A stretch of DNA of 64,000 bases. Origin: Xiphophorus maculatus (taxonomy: Eukaryota; Chordata; Actinopteri; Cyprinodontiformes; Poeciliidae). Where the stretch lies: assembly GCF_002775205.1 (NCBI RefSeq), contig NC_036464.1:2779317-2843316 (forward strand), read 5' to 3'. The notes beneath the pieces were generated by a model, which had not been told where the DNA came from, did no database searches, and saw nothing but the letters and a program-made list of their open reading frames with translations. A program made the translations under genes and the position numbers. This document shows positions 48,801 to 61,600 of this stretch, one piece after another. Position 1 is the stretch's first letter; every line of letters starts with the position of its first letter.

Positions 48801-50875
48801 TCCATCCATCCATCCATCCATCCATCCATCTTCTTCCGCTTATCCGAGGTCGGGTCGCGGGGGTAGCAGCTTCAGAAGGGAGGCCCAGACTTCCCTCTCC
48901 CCAGCCACTTCTTCTAGCTCCTCCGGGGGAATCCCGAGGCGTTCCCAGGCCAGCCGAGAGACATAGTCCCTCCAGCGTGTCCTGGGTCTTCCCCGGGGCC
49001 TCCTCCCGGTGGGACGTGCCCGGAACACCTCACCAGGGAGGCGTCCAGGAGGCATCCTGACCAGATGCCCAAGCCACCTCAACTGGCTCCTCTCGATGTG
49101 AAGGAGCAGCGGCTCTACTCTGAGTCCCTCCCGGATGACTGAGCTTCTCACCCTATCTCTAAGGGAGAGCCCAGCCACCCTACGGAGAAAACCCATTTCG
49201 GCCGCTTGTATCCGCGATCTCGTTCTTTCGGTCATGACCCAAAGCTCATGACCATAGATGAGGGTGGGAACGTAGATCAACCGGTAAATTGAGAGCTTCG
49301 CTTTTTGGCTCAGCTCTCTCTTCACCACGACGGACCGGTACAGCGCCCGCTTGACGGCAGACGCTGCGCCAATCCGCCTGTCGATCTCCCGCTCCCTTCT
49401 TCCCCCATTCGTGAACAAGATCCCGAGATACTTAAACTCCTCCACTTGGGGCAGGACACCCCCCCTGACCCGGAGAAGGCACTCTACCCTTTTCCGGCTC
49501 AAGACCATGGCCTCGGATTTGGAGGCACTGATCCCCATCCCGGCCGCTTCACACTCGGCTGCGAACCGCTCCAGCGAGAGCTGCAGATCACGATCTGATG
49601 AAGCCAAAAGGACCACATCGTCTGCGAAAAGCAGAGATGAGATCCTAAGGCCACCAAATCGGACCCCCTCAACACCTTGGCTGCGCCTAGAAATTCTGTC
49701 CATGAAAGTGATGAACAGAATCGGTGACAAAGGGCAGCCCTGGCGGAGTCCAACTCTCACCGGAAACGAGCCCGACTTACTGCCAGCAATGCGGACCAGA
49801 CTCTGACACCGGTCATACAGGGACCTGACAGCCCGTATCAAAGGGCCCGGTACCCCATACTCCCGGAGAACCCCCCACAGGGCTCCCCGAGGGACACGGT
49901 CGAACGCCTTCTCCAAGTCCACAAAACACATGTAGACTGGTTGGGCGAACTCCCATGCACCCTCCAGGACCCTGCCGAGGGTGTAGAGCTGGTCCAGTGT
50001 TCCATGACCAGGACGAAAACCACACTGCTCTTCCTGGATCCGAGGTTCGACTATCCGACGGACCCTCCTCTCCAGGACCCCTGAATAGACCTTGCCAGGG
50101 AGGCTTAAGACTGTGACCCCTCTATAATTGGAGCACACCCTCTGGTCCCCCTTTTTGAACAGGGGGACCACCACCCCAGTCTGCCAATCCAGGGGAACTG
50201 CCCCCGATGTCCATGCGATATTGCAGAGTCGCGTCAACCAACACAACCCTACAACATCCAGAGCCTTAAGGAACTCCGGGCGGATCTCATCCACCCCCGG
50301 GACCTTGCCACCGAGGAGCTTTTTAACCACCTCGGCGACCTCGTCCCCAGGGATTGGAGAGCCCAACCCAGAGTCCCCAGGCTCCGCTTCCTCAGTGGAA
50401 GGCATGTTGGTGGGATTGAGGAGGTCTTCGAAGTACTCTGCCCACCGGCCCACAACGTCCCGAGTAGAGGTCAGCAGCACACCATCCCCACTATAAACAG
50501 TGTTGGTGCTGCACCGCTTCCCCCCCCTGAGACGCCGGATGGTGGACCAGAATCGCCTCGAAGCCGTATGGAAGTCTTTCTCCATGGCCTCTCCAAACTC
50601 CTCCCACGCCCGAGTTTTTGCCTCAGCAACCGCCCGAGCCGCATGCCGCTTCGCCTGCCGGTACCCATCAGCTGCTTCCGGAGTCCCACAGGCCAAAAAG
50701 GCCCGATAGGACTCCTTCTTCAGCCTGACGGCATCCCTCACCGAAGGTGTCCACCAGCGGGTTCGAGGGTTGCCGCCGCGACAGGCACCGTCAACCTTGC
50801 GGCCACAGCTCCGATCGGCCGCCTCGACGATGGAGGCACGGAACACGGCCCACTCAGACTCCATGTCCCCCACCT
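48801..50875 (-). mobile_element. Rex3 non-LTR retrotransposon, 5'-truncated, open RT frame
   Basis: A single open frame (50873 to 48840, 677 codons) covers nearly the whole insertion. It encodes a reverse transcriptase (YRGVTVLSLPGKVYSGVLE, QCGFRPGHGTLDQLY, VGLRQGCPLSPILF, LLFADDVVLLAS) and the C-terminal region of RTE-clade LINEs. The 3' tail is an (ATCC)n run on the plus strand (48801-48830), the GATG-type tail known for fish Rex3. Two blocks, ggtgacaaagggcagccctg near 49723 and accaccaccccagtctgcca near 50167, match the conserved primer sites commonly used for Rex3. The target duplication cttagaca is present at 48793-48800 and 50876-50883. The endonuclease region is missing, so the copy cannot be autonomous, but the lack of stops implies a recent insertion, 3' of the NLR fragment. 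Confidence 0.93.
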
Positions 50876-50883
50876 CTTAGACA

Positions 50884-52565
50884 TGGAAGTTAAAATAATC
50901 TCACATCCTGATGGATATAAATTGGATATGGACAGTTTCACATTTCATGTCCAACAACTTTTTGCTTTATGCATTTGATCAACATGTGAACATCAGATTC
51001 ACAGTATTCATAAAAATCTGTTCACTAATTATCAATCCATTTAGAGAGTCACTCAGTTTGGATAAATGTTATCATCAGTTCTGTCTTGAGAAGTTGCTTC
51101 AGCTCAGACATCTTCGATTAAATCTTCACCTTGTGTTTACTGCAGCTCCACTTCATGAGTTTTAGTAAGAAATAAACATTTATCTTTTGTTTTTGACTCA
51201 TTTGATGCTCATTCATTTTGTTTCTCTGTTGAAATGTTAATATTTCATTAAAATGCTGCTTTCAGTACAACAGCCTGGTTTTATATCACAGTGACTTTAA
51301 AAGAAAAACTCATTTTACAGTAAATCAGTTCCATTTTCTTTCTGAGATGTTTTGAAATGAGATTTATCTTCAGTTGAATAAAGAATCACCAGAAACGAAT
51401 GAAAGAAGTCGACAGCCACAGTTTCTGGACTAAATTCAGCTTCTTTACTTCCAACCTGCTGACTTGGACAGACTGAAGTTTTTCATTTTCTTGTTAAACA
51501 CATGCAGCAACAAACAACAACAGAACAACAGGAAACATTTCCACATGAGAGATTCTTCCTATTCTGGCCTTTTATTTTTACACAGAGCTGCAGCAACCGC
51601 AGCGTCCTGCTGCTCCACTTAAAGGGACAGTCCCACATTTTCAGCTTCAGGGAGCTGTTAGCGTAGCTTAGCACAAAGACTGGAAGTGGAGGGAAACCGT
51701 TAGCAGAGCTGCAGAAACAGATTTCTGTTCTGGGATCAGAACCTTCTGGAGTGTTTAGAGATTTGATCTGGTAAACGGAGCAGAACCAGGATGAACGGTC
51801 CAACATTCCTGATGGTTTCACTGGAGCTCCAGGGTCTGTGGTGGTCAAACTGGAGGCTGGAGGACCCAGAGAGGACGCAGGTCATGTGACCACATCACAA
51901 ATCAAACATCCATCCATCAGAGGGGAGCAGATGGCTCCAGGCAGCAGTTCCTCTGAAGTTCAACTCATTTCTGACTTGGTGATGAAAACCTGCAGGATTC
52001 TTTGATCTCATTGGTTCTCAAACTCTGTCACTTCCTGTGTTGATCAGATAGTGGGTGGAGCTTCATCTGAAGCCCCACCCCTATGAGTCTGACTGAGAAA
52101 CTGACAGGAAGTGGACAGACAGAAACAGGACGGCAGACCTGGACTCCAGAGCTCTCAGGCGAAGCTCAGCGTTAAACTTTGATTTTTCTGAATCGGTCCA
52201 GAAAGAAGCTGCTGGGAGATGAAGATCAATTCCTGGATGGCAGGAGAAACAAACAACATCTAAACTGGGCTGCTTCTCTCCGCTCAGCTGGTCTCAGTTC
52301 AGGATCTTTCCGTCTCGTTTGGCTTTCACAGAAAGCGTGGAGGCCGGCTGTCTCATCTGGATGAAGAGGAGGAGGAAGAGGAGGAGGGACACAGTTCAGC
52401 TCTGAGGAAGCTCCTTCCATCTCCCCGTTTCTCCTCCTCTTCCTCCTGCAGATGAAGGAGGCAGCCTGGGAGAAGCGCTCCGGTCCGGTCCGGTCCGGTC
52501 CAGGTTGAATGAGTTGGGTGAATCTGGAGGCAGCAGAGGAAGGAGGAGGAAGACGAGGATCTGCT
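50884..52565 (-). other. bmpr1a 3' flank / 3' UTR
   Basis: About 1 kb below the stop, plus tttatt near 51570 gives a minus-strand AATAAA. The part left of about 51400 continues the sequence interrupted by Rex3. No coding signal. Confidence 0.35.
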
Positions 52566-55500
52566 TCAGATCTTCATGTCCTGGGACTCCACCATCTTGG
52601 CCAGAGTCTTCTTCACTCTGAGGATGGTGAGGCGGGAGGCGGGGTTGTGGGCCCAACACTCTGACATCAGCTTCAGCATGGCTCGAAGGCACTGAGGAAG
52701 CAACGACATGACCTTTAACCTCCTGACCAGACAAGCAGCAACAATAAAGACTTCTGGCTTTAGTCTGAACATCCTGCAGATTCTCCATCTGCTGTCTCAC
52801 CTCGTCGCTGTTCCAGCGGTTGGACACTGAGGGCCGAAGGCCTTTAACACAAACCACCTCCAGCATGTCCTCATAGGAGGGTTCAGAGGTCACCATGTTG
52901 AAATATGGCAGCTGGTAGTCCTCCACCATACCTGAACAGAGAGGAAACACCTGCAGTCAGTCAGCTGATCCTCCCTCTGGTCAACATTTTACCCAAAGAG
53001 CAGCAGAAAATATTCCTGATTCAGGAAAAGAGCCAAAAGATTTTCCTTCATGGTTCAGCATGGATGGATGGAGCAGAAACATAATGAATGAACATTCTTC
53101 ATACAGCAAAATAACATGAACTGTTAAATTAGATAAAGGTCAAAGGTCAGTTCAGCAAAATATGAAGAAATTAATTATTAAATCAGTGTCAACAGCTAAT
53201 AACTGAATCAGACTCAAAACTGTGAAAATTATCAAACTAATCTGAGTTTAACTGAACAAATGAAAACTGAAGAGAATCAACTAATAACAGCAGAGAGGAG
53301 AAAATTTCTACCAGAAATAATAAAACTCGCTGACAGGATGGAATAATCACAGCTACTAACATCAAATGAACCCAGGAATCAGAGGGACTGGACCGGGTTC
53401 TGGACCGGGTTCTGGACCGGGTTCTGGAGCTAAGCTAAAGCTAACATCACGATATCAACCAAACATTAGAACAGCAGCAGAAAGAAGAATCATTCATTTA
53501 GAAAACAAATCTTAGCAACATTAGCATCATGCTAACCAGAACAACATTAGCATAGGACCAAATGACAGCAGCTGAACAGCAAAAATAGAGAAATATGGCT
53601 AAGCTAATAAACTGAAGCTAAGCTAATAAGCTGAAGCTAAGCTAATAAACTGAAGCTAAGCTAATAAACTGAAGCTGTATGTTACCGGCCATCTGGAAAA
53701 TCTTCTGCTTTCTGGAGGATTCGGTCTAAACTTTCCCTCGACCTCGCTGCCTTTATCAAATTTATCACCATGGCAACGTAAAACTTGCCAGCATCTACTG
53801 CGGCAGGGTGAGAGTCTGCCGCTGGGACATCACTGAGCGATGCTGATGTTTATTATTTCTCTCCTTGTCTTCACTTTGAGCAGCGGCAGAAATGAACCGA
53901 CTGGAAATATGTGAATAATTCAGATTACTCTGTTATAGCTCTTAGAAATCAGAGGTTTTCTATAATGCGTAATAAACAGGAATGTTTGAAGGTCCAGAAA
54001 ATGACATTTCATGCAACAATATAGATATGAGGAGTAAAAACATCAGTTGGTTTTCAGTAAAAGTTTCTCAGCTGATTCAGGATGGAGGCCTCTGGGAGGA
54101 ACGGAGAACTTTCTACATCCTGACAGGATTTAGTCCCAAAACAAACAACAACTGGAAGCTGATAAAAACAGACACAATTAAACTAAAGCACTGAAGCTGA
54201 AAATTTGCCTTAGTGAGAAAAAGTTTGGATCGTGTGACTTTTAGCAATCGGCTCCTGTTGGACTGAGTGACGTCACCCATTCATTTAGTTTAACTTGATA
54301 AACACTGTCAGCCGTCCGGCTGCATTAATCCGACACATCAACATGTTTTACCTGCAGATTTAGTCAAACATGCAGTAGATAAATGTAATCTGTGCCATCA
54401 GATTGTAAAACTCATTTCACTTTTTCTTCAGGAGCCTAAAATTTGCTTTGCAATGAAATCAGAGTTATGATGTAACAAAGTGATGATGAACTAGAATCAC
54501 ATTGAGATCCTGCAGCTCAAAATCAGGACGTTAATCCATATTTGATCATTTTTATCTTCTATTCCATAAATGCTCTGTCATCGTTTCTGTACATCCTGCT
54601 ACACAGTTTTACCTGCTGCTTTTCAAACATGGTGAATGAAGAATCAGGTTTAAGTTTTTGATCCTCCCAGTGTTTCTCACCGTCAGATGATCAGAATGTT
54701 TGGAATATTCATGAAGGCAGACGGGCTAACGTCGTCGCTAATGCTAATCTCATTCTGCTTGTAGATCAAGTTTGATCCGGTTTCAAACAGACGACCCGGC
54801 CTCAGCGTTAGCAGAGCTGCTAGCTTTTTAGCATTAGCAGCTGGGCTAACAGACACAAGCTGATCATAAGGACCATGTGGAGTTTATATGCAGGCTGGTG
54901 AGAGGAAATGAAGGGAAACAATAATGATGTGAACATTTTGCTAGTTGAATATTTAAAGTAGTCTTTGATCAATAACTGCAGCATTATTCATTTCAGTCAG
55001 TTTTCTGGCTTCTCATCACTGAAATGTTTCTGATTTATGGTTTTATATTTTCATCATCGAAACATAAATAAACTGACCTCAGCAGCATAAAGTGTGACCA
55101 ACAAGTTACCATGGAAACATAAAGTTTACTGATCTAGATGAAGTGAGGCAGGACGAGTGATGCTGTGTGTGAACGCCGACTCAGCGGGCCCTGCGCTGAC
55201 CGCAGCTCGTTTCAGGGGGACCGTACCTCCGGTGACGCAGCGTCTGCTCATCTCCCAGACGACGAGGCCGTAGCTGTACATGTCGGCCATGATGTAGGCC
55301 TGGAAGTGGTTCTTGTTGAGGCTGTCGTCCAGAACCTCCGGGGCCATGTAGCGCCTGGTTCCGACCCGGCTGCTCAGAGGGACGTCCACCTCGCTGGTGT
55401 CGCTATAGCAACACAGGTCACAGTTTAATGAAAGCTCATCAGGGAGACGTTTCTTCTGACTGTGTTGGCTTCAGGAAATGAAAACCAAACACTGAAGCAA

Positions 55501-58500
55501 CAGGAAACCCGTTGGGTCTCATCTGAAGGTCACCTGTTGAACTTGACGGCGAGGCCCAGGTCGGCGATGCAGCAGGTGCCGTTCTTCTTCACCAGGATGT
55601 TCTTGCTCTTCAGGTCCCGGTGGGCGATGGCCGGCTTGCCCTGCGTGCCGTAGATCTCGGTGTGCAGGTGGCAGAGGCCGCAGGCAGCAGAGTAGGCCAG
55701 CCGCAGCAGCGCCGCGGCGTCCAGCGTGTTGACCTTCAGGAAGTCGTACAGGGAGCCGTTCTCATGGTAGTCTGTGATGAGGAAGAGCTGCGTGAAGGCG
55801 CCAGAACCTTTAATGTCCGCTGCGATGAAGCCTGGAGAGCAGAGAAACGTTCAGATTTTATTAAACATCAGGAACTCTGGATTCGGTTTTCTAAAACCCG
55901 TTATTGATGAACCTGTGGTCACATGACTCTGGTGTTTCAGTCAATATGTTTCATGTTTACAGCTGACATTATATTGAGCAGCTGTGGAAAGAGGAACAGA
56001 AACGGGAAGAATTGGCCCATTTCCACGGTAACCCAGCAGGACAGCTGGACTTGGATCTTTAGTTGATTCGTTAGAAATCAAGTAAAGATCTAAGGAGTCG
56101 GGTCGGCTAGCAGACGGACCAACAGAGTCTGAAAAGTATCACCATGGGAGAAAAACAACAAAACACTGGAGACATGGAAACGAAGGTCAACATCAGCCTG
56201 TGGTAATAAATCAAAAAGTTATTGTTGTACACGATAATATTGTGTATTGAGATTATTTTCAGGTAATATAATATTAAAGATAAGAAAACTCAACACTGGA
56301 ACTGGAAGATATTCTAAATATACAAAATAAAGAAAGAAAATAATCATAAATAAAACAGATTATAAAGTCTCTCTAAACCAAAATGGCCTTTAAAAAATCT
56401 CCATGTGGCTCCAACAAGGAAAAGAGGAAAAACTGAGTCAGAGTTTCTGAGGATCCGACTGAAGCTCCTGGGGAACCAGAACAAAACAGAGCAGCAGGTT
56501 GTGGGTCTCGGCCCAGAACCACTGACTGACGGTTTGACTTGGAGCTGATGACCTCAGGTGACCCGGGTCGGCCCCCCGGGTCGGCCCCCGACCCGTCCGG
56601 CCTCAGGAACCTACCCAGGATGTTCTCGTGTCTCATCAGGACCGTCTGGTAGATCTCCGTCTCCCTGAACCAGCTGGCCTCCTCCCGGGTGAAGAACACC
56701 TTGACGGCCACTTTCTCTCCCCTCCAGCGGCCGAGCCACACCTCGCCGTAGCGACCCTTCCCGATCTGACGCACCATCTGGATCTGCTTGGCGATGGTCC
56801 GCTGGACCTGCAGGAGCAGAGCAGAGTGACGGTTAGACACCAAGTTAACATTTCTGGAGCCACAGAGCAGAATCTCTACGCTGGGAGGAGGAGAGAGCAA
56901 CAACCTGTGGGCCAGAGCGCCACCTGGTGGCCTGCAAGGTACTGCATGTAAACGATGGTTAACTCACAGTGAGATGAGTTCAGTTAGTAACCAAAGGATT
57001 GAGTTTAATAATAATAATGAATAACCGGGTCAATCAGAGAAAACAAGGCCAGGAAAACAGGAAACAAGTCAAACCTGCTGAGAGAACTGATTCATTCACT
57101 AACCATTTGATTCTTTTGAACAGTAGGACTCAGTTGGTGAGAACTGATTCATTCACTAACCATTTGATTCTTTTGAACAGTAGGACTCAGTTGGTCTATG
57201 GTCATCTATGGTCATGAGCTTTGGGTCGTGACCGAAAGAACGAGATCGCGGATACAAGCGGCCGAAATGGGTTTTCTCCGTAGGGTGGCTGGGCTCTCCC
57301 TTAGAGATAGGGTGAGAAGCTCAGTCATCCGGGAGGGACTCAGAGTAGAGCCGCTGCTCCTTCACATCGAGAGGAGCCAGTTGAGGTGGCTCAGGGATCT
57401 GGTCAGGATGCCTCCTGGACGCCTCCCTGGTGAGGTGTTCCGGGCACGTCCCACCGGGAGGAGGCCCCGGGGAAGACCCAGGACACGCTGGAGGGACTAT
57501 GTCTCTCGGCTGGCCTGGGAACGCCTCGGGATTCCCCCGGAGGAGCTAGAAGAAGAGGCTGGAGAGGGAAGTCTGGGCCTCCCTTCTGAAGCTGCTACCC
57601 CCGCGACCCGACCTCGGATAAGCGGAAGAAGATGGATGGATGGATGGATGGATGGATGGACTCAGTTGGTGAGAACTGTTCTTTGTTTCTACAGCTTAGC
57701 TTGCTTATGATGTTCTGCTCATATGTCAACAGCTTTATTATTATCTTTAATTAAAAATGAGTTAATCAGCAAATGTAAACATTATATAAATAGAACTGAC
57801 AGAAATGATGGATAATTTTTACATTTATTTCTTCAGAAGAGGATTTTAGTTCCTGACTGATTTTCTTTTATTGTGCTTCTAAATTACACATAGCTCTAAA
57901 ATGTTATTAATGCACAGAACATTTGGTTTGTAAAATAAAACTTCTTTGTTGATTTCCATTTGTCTGACAGAATTAAAAGCTTAAATCTACATATTTCAGA
58001 GTCTGTAAATATTTCAGAATATCCTCAGGATATTTTGAACCAGGAAGAGACAAAAAGTGAGCCAAGAGTCTAATATTTTAATGTCAGGCTGCACTTATTA
58101 AGATGCTGTGTTTTATATTAGCTGGTCTTTGTTAAATGGTTTTCAGCCTGAAAAGGTTTGATAAACTCTGATCTAGATTTCTGCTCTCCTCTGATCCTTT
58201 AGGACCTGCTGTGGTCCAGGATCAAAATAACTGAAACAACATAAAGAGTATAAACCCTGTAACATGAGCTGTTGGCATCACAGCGCCCTCTAGTGGACCG
58301 GGATGTAACAGAACAAAACAAAGCAGTACCATCTGGTTCTGATCCAGCCCACCAAGCAGCTGAAAGCAGAACCTGACGTCCTGGCTGTGGGTGTAATGCT
58401 GAAGTGTCGTTCTGCTTCCTACCAGCAGGGGGAGACCTGAGCCGCTGCCTGAGCTCTGCGACTGGTGGATCAGGTCTTTGAGTGACTCTCCTCCTCGGAT

Positions 58501-58589
58501 GAAGACTTCCTGCTCCAAGTCTTTGGGGTAACGCTCCCGCTCCGTCTGCCACTTGTACCTGGAAACACACAGAGAGCCTGAGAGGGGGA

Positions 58590-58630
<41 letters not shown>

Positions 58631-61600
58631 CGACACACACACACACACACAGCTTCTTCTCTCTAACTGACTAGGAAACATCCAGAAAGTACCGAGTCTC
58701 TGCAGCTGAAACGTTTCTGGACAAACAGATCAGATTTTTATAATAATCTGCATTTGTTCAATCTGGAGTTGATTATTTTACTCTAATAACTGAACTAGAG
58801 ACCTTTGACATCGTGATACTGTTTATAAAAACTATATGTTGGTATTTAATAAATCGAAAATTAAAGAACTCATTTAAATGAATCTGTGAGACTAAAAAAG
58901 AGCAAAAATTTTGATCTGTGTCCATTTTTATTAGATATGAGACTTATTGCACATAAAAACAATAAAACATGAAATTCTGAAGGATTTTCAACATTAATAG
59001 AAAAAGTAAATTCAACAGAAACCAGATTAAGACTCTAGTTTATTAAACTATATTGATAACTTCTTCCATTTGTTGGCTTTGATAAATAGAAAGTCAAACT
59101 GAAGGATTTTGTCTCATTGTGGGAACTTATTTTACTCCAAACTTGTAAATAAATCTTTTCAGTTTTTGCTTCATCTTCTTGGAAGCAGCTGCAGAGAAAC
59201 AGAAATCTGGAGGATTTGTCGTCTCTAAATGTTTTCAGGCTGTTTTACTGAGAAGGAATCATCTGTAAATGTTTTAACTGGAATCTTTTGATCATTTTAT
59301 GATCAGGTTTTAGGTTTTGCTCTGCTGCTCTGGTATTTAAACTGGACTCTCAGAGGGATTTTCCTGGTTCAATAAAATAAAAAGTAAATAAAACAATAAA
59401 GATTCAGAGACACTAAACAATAAAAACAGGAGAAAATCTCTAAATAATCTCTCAGATTAACCAAACGATCCGTCTGTATGAACCTGTAGTAGAAGACGAT
59501 TGAGAGGCAGATCAGGGTGCAGCAGCAGATCGTCATGGAGATGATGAAGGCCAGCCAATGAGAGCTGCTCTCTGCAGAGACAGAGAGGTGGGTCAGAGGT
59601 CGGGTCGGGTTCTGCAGACCCGACCCGACAAGCCACCTACCGGCGGAGACCCGTGGCGGCAGCGTGGGCCTCAGGTCCTCGTTGCAGAAGTCTGTGTTGC
59701 AGCACTCGATGGTCCTCCTGGGCAGAGCGTTGGGGGAGTCCTGTCGGCCAATCAGAGAGCAGAACAGGAAGGATGAAGGTTCCAGGTGAGGAAGACTCTA
59801 GGACGGTCACTTCCTGTCTGGTTGCCACGGAGATGGCCCTACCTTGCACTGGAAGTGGGAGCCTTCGTACTTCATGCAGCCGGAGGCGAGCTGGATCTCT
59901 CCGTTATCGTCTTCCTCGATGATGGCGAAGCACTGACCGTTGGTTCTGAACGCACAGAGACCCGCTGTTAGTCAGGGCTTCACACCAGATCCAGATCCAG
60001 AACCAGAACCAGGACCGGAACAAAACCAGAGGAGAACCAGAACCAGAGGTTCATCTGAACTCAAAGCCCTGCAGAGCTTTCTGCAGCTCTCTGATCCTCA
60101 TGTTCTGGTTCTGGTGTAGATCTATTCAGGTTCTGCTCCTGGTTCTGGTTCTGTTCCCGCTGTACTCACCGGCAGGTGTTGTTGATGGCGTCGTCAGGAC
60201 AGTGTCCGGAGCAGTAGCAGCTGAGGAAGCGGGGCAGATCCTCGGGGGCGATGGTGGAGTCCTCTCCGGGTCGCCGGGCCTCCGGGTTCACGCCGGTCCC
60301 CAGCAGAACATGGTCCGGGTTCTGACCTGCAGCTGGACCAGACAGAACCACAGTTACAGGCTGAAATACTCAGTGTTGTATAGTAACGAAGTACAAATAC
60401 TTCACTACTTTACTTAAGTATATTTTGGAGTACTTCATACTTTCCTCGAGTATGAAAATTTTTGATGACTTTCACTTTTACTTCACTATATTTCCGAACT
60501 TAATTGCGTACTTTTACTCCGATACATTTTCAATGTGTGGTTTAGTTACTCGTTACAAAAAAGCGAGAGAGAGAAACAAAGTGTTTTGACCCCACCTACT
60601 GATTAGCAAGTAGCAAGTAGGCTACCGAACAAAGTCGGTAGCCTACTTAGCTGGGCTTGTTCATCACCTCCAATAGGATACACCTGTTTCGCTTCTCCCA
60701 TTAAACACAAAGCAAGTCTCGCAATCAGCAGCAGCCACATGGAGGAGGAGACGGAGACCACAACGACTGCAACTAGGTCGGACACGGCTCCAGGGGAACC
60801 ACCAGCTGGTGATGAGAGCCCATGGCCTTATTTAAACACAATATACTCTTTCGTGGGTGTTAAAGATTTGTCGTACCGCATGCAGTTTATGTTATTCCTG
60901 CCCGAAGATGTGGAAATTCTATCTTACAAAAACTCCCCGTCCAACTTGAAGAAACACATCGAGGTAACGTCTTATGAAATGGTTATAATCCTCCTGTTTC
61001 AGTAACTATAGCTTGGTCACTAGGCACTACTGTATTGTGAAACGTTGACCATAAATGAACTTTGTTTGGCATTGTTTCAGTTCCATACGTGGTGTATTTA
61101 GCTTAGGCCTAATGTTGACTGTATCAGGCTACCTAGACTCCTCTGTTCAAGGGGGACAGAAGCCATAGCGATAGCAATTTAGACTCAATTTAACGAATAT
61201 AGGAAAGGCATGCAAGTTCAAAACCAGGTTTACAGATGCCAATAAGCTGCATTTCCCTCCCAATTCTTTTTTTCTTTTGCATAATGACCAGTTGTGTGCA
61301 CCACCTACTGACTGTAGCATTGACTGATTCACTGATTTGTGAAGTAGAGTAATCGTAACAGATCTTTTTCTTCATGTTGGCCGCATTTTCTGTACTATTT
61401 ATTTTTCTCATTTTCAGCACTGACCTTACGTGAAGGGAAAACTTAAGGCTTACAAAAACTTTGTATTTTCTGTCCTGGAGGGTTTACTAAGAAGCTGGTT
61501 CAGTTGTAAAGCAGGTTAAGTTAACCTTGTGCTATAGGTAAAGCACCTAATGTTCTTAACTAAATGATGCCTGCAGGTTTAATTTTGCCTGCACTTGGTT

